NCBI GenBank assembly: GCA_934792625.1
Contig: CAKVON010000004.1
Location: 73,601-137,600, forward strand
DNA from: an uncultured Atopobiaceae bacterium
GTDB taxonomy: Bacteria; Actinomycetota; Coriobacteriia; Coriobacteriales; Atopobiaceae
Direction: 5' to 3'
DNA: 64,000 bases
Part shown: piece by piece, positions 59,534 through 64,000 of the stretch
Position numbering within the stretch: the first letter of the stretch is position 1
Layout: every line of letters starts with the position of its first letter
The notes under the pieces: generated by a model
What the model was told of the DNA's origin: nothing
Database searches by the model: none
Seen by the model: the letters and a program-made list of their open reading frames with translations, nothing else
Made by a program: the position numbers and the translations under genes

Positions 59534-60109
59534 ATGACGACACAAAACGACCCTACCGAGAAGAACGCCCCGCTCGAGGCCCTTGCCGGCCGCCCCCTCC
59601 CCAACTTGTTCGCCATCGTCGCGGTCTGCGACGACTGGGGCATTGGGCTGGACGGCGACATGGTCGTGTCCAACCGCGCCGACATGCGCCACTACGTGCG
59701 CCACACGAAGGGCCACACCATCCTCATGGGCCGCAGGACCCTCGAGAGCTTCCCGGGCGGCCGCCCCCTCAAGGACCGTCGCAACGTCGTCGTCACGCGC
59801 GACGAGTCATGGGCGCCCGACGGCGTCGACGTCGCGCACTCTTTGGCCGAGGCGCTCGACATGGTCGCGGAAGACGACGAGGTCTGGGTCGTCGGCGGCG
59901 GGCAAGTCTACCGCGCCCTGCTCCCCATGTGTAGCCGCGCCGTGGTCACCAAGAACCACTGCGTGCGCGCATGCGACACGTACTTCCCCAACCTGGACGC
60001 CGACCCCGCCTGGCGCGTCGAGTCGCGCGTCACCACAGACGACGAAGGGAACCCACTCGTCACCGACGAGCAGATTCCCTTCGAGTTCGTCACCTACGTT
60101 CGCGCCTGA
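59534..60109 (+). CDS. folA: Dihydrofolate reductase
   Basis: 191-residue DHFR. The core has FAIVAVCDDWGIGLDGDMVV, NRADMRHYVRHTKGHTILMGRRTLESFPGGRPLKDRRNVVVTRD and VWVVGGGQVYRALLPM, with the acidic catalytic residue in the first helix. A 25-residue N-terminal extension precedes the core. Trimethoprim and methotrexate are the expected inhibitors of the family. The ATG at 59534 was chosen over an in-frame GTG at 59525 because neither has a strong site; the difference is three residues. Confidence 0.94.
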   Translation: MTTQNDPTEKNAPLEALAGRPLPNLFAIVAVCDDWGIGLDGDMVVSNRADMRHYVRHTKGHTILMGRRTLESFPGGRPLKDRRNVVVTRDESWAPDGVDVAHSLAEALDMVAEDDEVWVVGGGQVYRALLPMCSRAVVTKNHCVRACDTYFPNLDADPAWRVESRVTTDDEGNPLVTDEQIPFEFVTYVRA

Positions 60110-60113
60110 CGCG

Positions 60114-60746
60114 CTACTCGGACGTAAGCAGCTTCTCCCAGTCGACCTTGCCAAACAGGCGGTTGATGGCATCCCCCTTGTCGACGAACACCCAGTCGCC
60201 GTTCTCGTCGCGCATCATGCGGATCTTGGCCTTGCAGGTCTTGGTCGGCACGTTCTCGTCCGACAGGATGTCGAGGGCCGCGGGCGCGAGCGTCTGAGCG
60301 AGCGACTTCTGCCCCTCCGAGGTCAGAAGACCAATCAGGCCTGTAGAGGTCAGCTCGCCCTTGCACCTCTTCTTGAGCTTGGCGATCGCCTTCTCCAGGT
60401 CGACGTTGGTCGCCGTGACCGTCACCGTGGCACCCGACCCATCGAACGAGACCTGCGCATCGGAGCACTTGAGCTGCGAGAACAACGCCGAGCAGAGCTT
60501 TGTGGGCTCCACGTCGGACTCCTCGAGGATGCCCCAATAGCGACTGCCCACGAGCTCCATGATCTCCTCGTCGCCCATCTTGGGCATCGTGGCAACCTGC
60601 TCGTCGAACGCGTTCAGGACCGCGTCGGCATCCTGCGCGCCAGCCCCACCACAAGCCGAGAGGCCAACAGCCAGACATGCGGCCACAACGCACGCCAGGG
60701 CCGCACAGAGCACCCCACGGACCGCGATCGTCTTTCCACGCATCAT
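60114..60746 (-). CDS. Lipoprotein, paralogue 1 (unknown function)
   Basis: 210-residue secreted lipoprotein. The basic N-terminus, hydrophobic core and lipobox LSAC (Cys about residue 32) are clear. The mature part is related to the two lipoproteins encoded at 60940 and 61793: EEIMELVGSRYW, then DVEPTKLCSALFSQLKCSDAQVSFDGSGATVTVTATNVDLEKAIAKLKK. This is more distant than those two are from each other. Resembles the broad class of DUF4878/DUF5105-like small lipoproteins; function unknown. The ATG at 60746 has GAGGTGG eight bases upstream. Convergent with folA, four bases apart. Confidence 0.8.
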   Translation of the reverse strand: MMRGKTIAVRGVLCAALACVVAACLAVGLSACGGAGAQDADAVLNAFDEQVATMPKMGDEEIMELVGSRYWGILEESDVEPTKLCSALFSQLKCSDAQVSFDGSGATVTVTATNVDLEKAIAKLKKRCKGELTSTGLIGLLTSEGQKSLAQTLAPAALDILSDENVPTKTCKAKIRMMRDENGDWVFVDKGDAINRLFGKVDWEKLLTSE

Positions 60747-60845
60747 AAAGAGCCACCTCACTTTCGCGGGCCACGCCCGCCGTGCCTGCGTTCCTTTCCA
60801 CCGTAGCAAAACGCACCGCCACACGCGCGCTCGCGTCACATGCAC

Positions 60846-60874
60846 AAAAACGGCGGGCCGCCGGACGACCCGCC
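60846..60874 (-). terminator. Terminator of lipoprotein paralogue 2
   Basis: On the minus strand GGCGGG...CCCGCC is followed by GTTTTTG. The arms are nearly identical to those of the terminator at 61696-61732. Confidence 0.8.
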
Positions 60875-60889
60875 ACCATACCTATCAAC

Positions 60890-60903
60890 CTGCCGAGAAG
60901 TGC
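60890..60903 (-). repeat. Intergenic copy of the CTTCTCG 14-mer
   Basis: GCACTTCTCGGCAG on the minus strand between the terminator at 60846 and the stop of lipoprotein paralogue 2. Confidence 0.6.
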
Positions 60904-60939
60904 CGTCCGCACGACACCCCATGAGCGCGGAGCCTGGCG

Positions 60940-61563
60940 CTAGTTCTGGAGCATGCCCGTGAGGTTGAACACCCTCTCGATGTCCTCGCCGCCAAGCAGC
61001 GACTTGACGACCTTCTCGTCAGTCAAGTCGATTCCCCAATTGCCATCCTTGTCCTTCGAGATGGGCAGCTCGACATCATGGGTCTTGGTCTCGATACCGT
61101 TGAGGTCATCGACGATGATCGAGAAGATGTGGTTCAGGGCGTAGCTCTCGCCCTTCTCCGTGATGTCGGTCTCGATCTCGTCGCTTGCCAGGTATCCGAA
61201 GACGTCGTCGGTGAGGGTCATTACGGCGGAGTCGATGTCCAGATACGTGACGGTCAGCTTGACCGTACCGGTGTCGCCATCGAGCTCGACGCCGTTGTCG
61301 ACGTAGTCGAACTTCCCGAACAGGGCCTTGTAGAAGTCCGCGGGCTCAATGTCGTACTTCTTGAGGTCCGCGCTGGTTCCCTCGCCCACCATCGCCTCGA
61401 CGGTCGCCTCGTCGACCGACTTGATCTTGTCCAGGCAGGCGTCGACCTGCTCCTGGGCAATCTCCTCCTCGGTCTTGCCCCCGCAGCCGGCAAGACCAAA
61501 CGTCGTGCCAAGCACGAGCATCGCGCCCAGCGCGACGACCAAAAGCTTGCCGAATCTCTTCAT
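60940..61563 (-). CDS. Lipoprotein, paralogue 2 (unknown function)
   Basis: 207-residue lipoprotein with signal peptide and lipobox LAGC (Cys about residue 27). The mature domain is all alpha/beta in look and contains DFYKALFGKFDYVDNGVELDGDTGTVKLTVT, nearly identical to paralogue 3, and DVELPISKDKDGNWGIDLTDE near the C-terminus. The ATG at 61563 follows GAGGAGG. Upstream it has the palindrome TGTCATGACA exactly 72 bases from the start, as in paralogue 3. It probably arose by duplication of the 61793 gene or the reverse. Confidence 0.85.
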   Translation of the reverse strand: MKRFGKLLVVALGAMLVLGTTFGLAGCGGKTEEEIAQEQVDACLDKIKSVDEATVEAMVGEGTSADLKKYDIEPADFYKALFGKFDYVDNGVELDGDTGTVKLTVTYLDIDSAVMTLTDDVFGYLASDEIETDITEKGESYALNHIFSIIVDDLNGIETKTHDVELPISKDKDGNWGIDLTDEKVVKSLLGGEDIERVFNLTGMLQN

Positions 61564-61634
61564 GGTGGCCTCCTCGCATCCCGTGGGTGTGACTCGCCCA
61601 AGGCGACTGAACATCACCTGTAAGCATATCAGGG

Positions 61635-61644
61635 TGTCATGACA
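61635..61644. promoter_or_regulatory. TGTCATGACA palindrome upstream of lipoprotein paralogue 2
   Basis: A perfect 10-base palindrome 72 bases before the ATG, followed (minus strand) by CCCTGATATGCTTACAG. The corresponding block occurs upstream of paralogue 3 with one base inserted. Likely an operator or promoter element. Confidence 0.6.
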
Positions 61645-61695
61645 GTCCGAAGCCTTGCCCAGCCACATCCAGCGAGCGGCCGCCGGACACCCTTC

Positions 61696-61732
61696 GACAA
61701 AGACGGCGGGCCGCCCCTATGGACGACCCGCC
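61696..61732 (-). terminator. Terminator of lipoprotein paralogue 3
   Basis: On the minus strand GGCGGG...CCCGCC, followed by GTCTTTGTC; homologous to the terminator at 60846, so the terminator was copied with the gene. Confidence 0.75.
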
Positions 61733-61792
61733 GAAGACGACGCTTCTGTCAGCACGCAAGACAAACTGCCTTACGAGTGTCGTTCGACCTGA

Positions 61793-62410
61793 CTACTCCT
61801 CCATGAGGGCGTCGAGGTCAAAGACCTTGTCGAGGTCCGCACCGGCAAACAGGGCGCTTCCGACCTCGTCGTCACTCATGTCCAGGTCCCACTCGCCGTC
61901 ATCGTTCTTGACGATGGGAAGCTCGACGTCGGCGGTCTTGGTGTCGGTGGCGTTGAAGTCCTCGATCATCATGGTGAACACCGCGTTCATAAGGCCGTTC
62001 TCGCCCTTGTTGGTGAAGTCCTCGATGGCCTGGTCGCTGTTCATGTACTCGTTGAGATGCCCACCGAAGGTCTTCATTGCCTTGTCAAGGTCGAGGGCCG
62101 TGACGGTCAGCTTGACCTTGCCGGTGTCGCCATCGATCTCCACGCCGTTGTCGACGTAGTCGAACTTGCCGAACAGGGCCTTGTAGAAGTCGACGGGGTC
62201 GATGTCCGCGTCCACGAAGACCTGGTCGTCACCGATCAGCTCCTTGATCTCGTCCTCGTCAAGGGACTTGAACTTGTCAAGATCGGCGTCAATCTGACCC
62301 TGGACGACCTTCTCCTCGGACTCGCCGCCGCAGGCGCTCATGCCAAAGCAGACGCCAAAGGCGAGCAGGAAGCCCATCGCAACCATCAGGACCTTGCTGA
62401 ACTTCTTCAT
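61793..62410 (-). CDS. Lipoprotein, paralogue 3 (unknown function)
   Basis: 205-residue lipoprotein; lipobox MSAC (Cys about residue 27). It shares DFYKALFGKFDYVDNGVEIDGDTGKVKLTVT with paralogue 2, and DVELPIVKNDDGEWDLDMSDDE near the end. The mature protein is strongly acidic. The ATG at 62410 follows GAGGAG; TGTCATGACA lies 72 bases upstream. Function unknown; a role in envelope sensing or in binding a small ligand would be speculation. Confidence 0.85.
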   Translation of the reverse strand: MKKFSKVLMVAMGFLLAFGVCFGMSACGGESEEKVVQGQIDADLDKFKSLDEDEIKELIGDDQVFVDADIDPVDFYKALFGKFDYVDNGVEIDGDTGKVKLTVTALDLDKAMKTFGGHLNEYMNSDQAIEDFTNKGENGLMNAVFTMMIEDFNATDTKTADVELPIVKNDDGEWDLDMSDDEVGSALFAGADLDKVFDLDALMEE

Positions 62411-62481
62411 GGTGGTCTCCTCGCTACTAGTGGGTGTGGCTCTCCACTGAACTTGAACCCTATCTGTAAGGATAGCAGGGC

Positions 62482-62491
62482 TGTCATGACA
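62482..62491. promoter_or_regulatory. TGTCATGACA palindrome upstream of lipoprotein paralogue 3
   Basis: Identical to the palindrome at 61635-61644 and at the same 72-base distance from its gene; followed (minus strand) by GCCCTGCTATCCTTACAG. Confidence 0.6.
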
Positions 62492-62612
62492 ATTATCGAT
62501 GACTGTCACTAAGTTTACAGGCGAGCTGAACGGGCGGGCAGCGGCCAACGACTTTGGTCGGAACAATGTTCTGGCATCCAGCAACCACACGACAAAGGCC
62601 CTTCACCCATAC

Positions 62613-62643
62613 GAAAAGGCCCGCACCCATGTGGGCGCGGGCC
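62613..62643 (-). terminator. Rho-independent terminator of the APH-family gene
   Basis: On the minus strand GGCCCGCGCCCACATGGGTGCGGGCC is a hairpin followed by TTTTCG. Confidence 0.85.
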
Positions 62644-62675
62644 TCGTAAGGCGCTTATGTGCGCAGGCGTGTCGA

Positions 62676-63434
62676 CTACTGCCAGTCGGCGACGTCGATC
62701 CAGCTGAGGAGGGCCTCCTCGTTGTCCTTGTGGCCACGGGCCAGCTCGGCGGCGGCGACGATGGGCAGCCACTGGAAGACAAGCTGCTTGGGCATGTCAG
62801 CCTTCTCGCAGTAGGCGTCCAGGTAGGCATCGGCCAGCTCGGCGTCGGAGAAGGAGAACTCCATGTAGGTCATGGCGACGTCGGCGGCAGGGGTGCCCTG
62901 CGTGGCGTGCGCCCAGTCCAGCACGGCCATCTTGTCGCCATCGACCAGGACGTTGGTCGGGTTGAAGTCGCCGTGGCAGACCTTCTCCTCGACCTTCATG
63001 CCGTCCAGGCGCATGAGAAGGTCGTAGCGGGTCGTGGCATTGATCGCGTCGACAGACTTGATCATGCGGACGAACTTGTCCTTCTGGCGCGGCAGCAGCG
63101 GGGCGGAGTGGCCCTGGATCTCCAGCTGGAGCCTCACGAACTGGTCGAGGTACTTCGCCTTGTGCTCGGGCTCGGCCTCCATGACCTCGGCGAGCGTCTT
63201 GCCGGCGAGGTGCTCGACCTGGAGGCCCCAGCAACCGGACTCGTACTCGGAGACGTCGATGACCTTGGGGGCGGCAACGCCAGCCTCGACGATGCGGGCC
63301 AGGTTGAGAGCCTCGTTCAGGACGTCGGACGCGGGCTTGGTCTCGTCAAACGCCTTGACGATGCTGTCGCCGCAGTCCCAAACGACCTTGTGGCCGCGGG
63401 CGACGATCTGGGTCTTCTGCTCAGGCAGGTTCAT
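62676..63434 (-). CDS. Aminoglycoside phosphotransferase-family (APH-fold) kinase
   Basis: 252-residue small-molecule kinase of the APH/choline kinase fold. Catalytic loop CHGDFNPTNVLVDG with H-x-D-x4-N geometry and the metal motif VLDWAHAT are clear; the N-lobe has VKAFDETKP with a lysine and VEHLAGKTL. Resistance function is unlikely to be the native one: chromosomal members often phosphorylate sugars, choline or homoserine-like metabolites. The ATG at 63434 has AGGAAG nine bases upstream. It follows adhE at 39 bases and may share its message. Confidence 0.8.
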   Translation of the reverse strand: MNLPEQKTQIVARGHKVVWDCGDSIVKAFDETKPASDVLNEALNLARIVEAGVAAPKVIDVSEYESGCWGLQVEHLAGKTLAEVMEAEPEHKAKYLDQFVRLQLEIQGHSAPLLPRQKDKFVRMIKSVDAINATTRYDLLMRLDGMKVEEKVCHGDFNPTNVLVDGDKMAVLDWAHATQGTPAADVAMTYMEFSFSDAELADAYLDAYCEKADMPKQLVFQWLPIVAAAELARGHKDNEEALLSWIDVADWQ

Positions 63435-63473
63435 TTCGCACACTTCCTAACTCTCGTGGTTGAAAGGTCCGAA

Positions 63474-64000
63474 CTAATCCTCGTAGGTGCTCGGCTCACG
63501 GCCGTAGTAGGCATCGAGGTAGAGCTCACGAATCTCGGAGATGAGCGGGTAGCGCGGGTTGGCGCCGGTGCACTGGTCGTTGAAGGCGTTCTCGGACATC
63601 TCGTCAAGCGTCTCGAGGAAGTACTTCTCGTCAACGTTGAACTCGGCGATGGTCTTCTTGACGCCCACGTGCTCCTTGAGCTCCTCGATCTTGGCGAGGA
63701 ACTTCTCGAAGACCTCGGAGTCGTCCTTGCCGGTCACGCCGCAGAAGCGGGCGGCCTCGGCGTAGCGCGCCAGGGTCTTGGGGTGGTCGTACTGCGGGAA
63801 GGTGCCCATCTTGGCGGGACGCTCGGCCGAGTTGTAGCGCATGACGCGGGTCAGGATGACGGCGTTGGCCCAGCCGTGCGGGATGTGGTGGTACGCGCCC
63901 AGCTTGTGCGCCATGGAGTGGTTAACGCCCAGGAAGGCGTTGGCGAAGGCGATGCCGGCCATGCAGGAGGCGTTGGCCATGTGGTCGCGGGCCTCGACGT
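63474..64000 (-). CDS. adhE: Bifunctional acetaldehyde/alcohol dehydrogenase AdhE, C-terminal part (runs off the window)
   Basis: Only the last 175 codons are inside the window; the gene continues beyond 64000. The visible part is the iron-dependent alcohol dehydrogenase domain: EARDHMANASCMAGIAFANAFLGVNHSMAHKLGAYHHIPHGWANAVIL, with the metal-binding histidines HSMAH and HHIPHG, and the C-terminal PRYPLISEIRELYLDAYYG typical of AdhE. In a fermentative anaerobe it converts acetyl-CoA to ethanol. The N-terminal aldehyde dehydrogenase half is predicted but not seen. Confidence 0.92.
   Translation of the reverse strand, partial: VEARDHMANASCMAGIAFANAFLGVNHSMAHKLGAYHHIPHGWANAVILTRVMRYNSAERPAKMGTFPQYDHPKTLARYAEAARFCGVTGKDDSEVFEKFLAKIEELKEHVGVKKTIAEFNVDEKYFLETLDEMSENAFNDQCTGANPRYPLISEIRELYLDAYYGREPSTYED

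Noticed and set aside
62676..63434. Calling the APH-fold protein an aminoglycoside resistance gene
   Set aside because: Only the generic kinase motifs are visible; the substrate-binding region does not match a known resistance enzyme.

Overview
The window looks like a chromosomal segment of a high-GC Gram-positive bacterium, most likely an actinomycete-lineage anaerobe of the class Coriobacteriia (Atopobium/Olsenella type). This is inferred from several signs. The division and cell-wall cluster has sepF, divIVA and yggT but no ftsA. A mannose-family PTS operon carries its DUF956 companion, and the right edge holds a fermentative AdhE. GC is high throughout and GTG/TTG starts are common. I see no rRNA, tRNA, CRISPR array, insertion sequence or prophage.

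Layout. 25-4887: a YigZ-type protein, an M20 peptidase, the RNase P RNA, and a two-gene radical SAM/DUF4130 pair of putative DNA-repair proteins. 4963-23740 (minus strand): the complete dcw cluster, transcribed mraZ-rsmH-ftsL-ftsI-murF-mraY-murD-ftsW-murG-murC-murB-ftsQ-ftsZ-pgeF-yggS-sepF-yggT-divIVA. It makes lipid II precursors and the septal machinery; murE is absent from its usual place. A textbook array of five MraZ-type pentamers lies upstream of mraZ. 24235-31687: xerD, pyrG, then recN-nadK-tlyA-xseB-nusB-asp23. 31971-35921: efp, a DUF956 gene and the mannose-type PTS manXYZ.

36225-49399 (still minus): a Xaa-Pro peptidase, a degenerate aroB homologue with aroK, a prepilin-peptidase-like protein, yqeG, mltG, ruvX, alaS, an AI-2E-family permease, a SigB/SigF-type sigma factor with a degenerate RsbW-like partner, a DUF948 protein, and rarA with a leaderless promoter. 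49530-57006: a class I glutamine-amidotransferase hydrolase, dGTPase, an ATP-grasp protein, an SGNH hydrolase, glycerate kinase, a metallophosphatase and an orphan Vsr endonuclease. 57118-60109 (plus): a Nudix hydrolase, an unknown membrane protein, thyA and folA. 60114-63434: three paralogous lipoproteins, two from a recent tandem duplication that copied promoter and terminator, and an APH-fold kinase. The window ends inside adhE.

The most unusual signal is not a gene. A 14-base motif close to GCNCTTCTCGNYAG, in both orientations, sits in about ten intergenic gaps and recurs in about a dozen coding positions, where Leu-Leu pairs are often written CTT CTC. It behaves like a genome-wide repeated element of unknown role. 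Other points worth following are a QLTLF clamp-binding-like tail on the radical SAM protein, an aroB homologue lacking its metal-ligand histidines, an RsbW-like protein lacking kinase motifs, and a repeat-filled spacer inside the dcw cluster.
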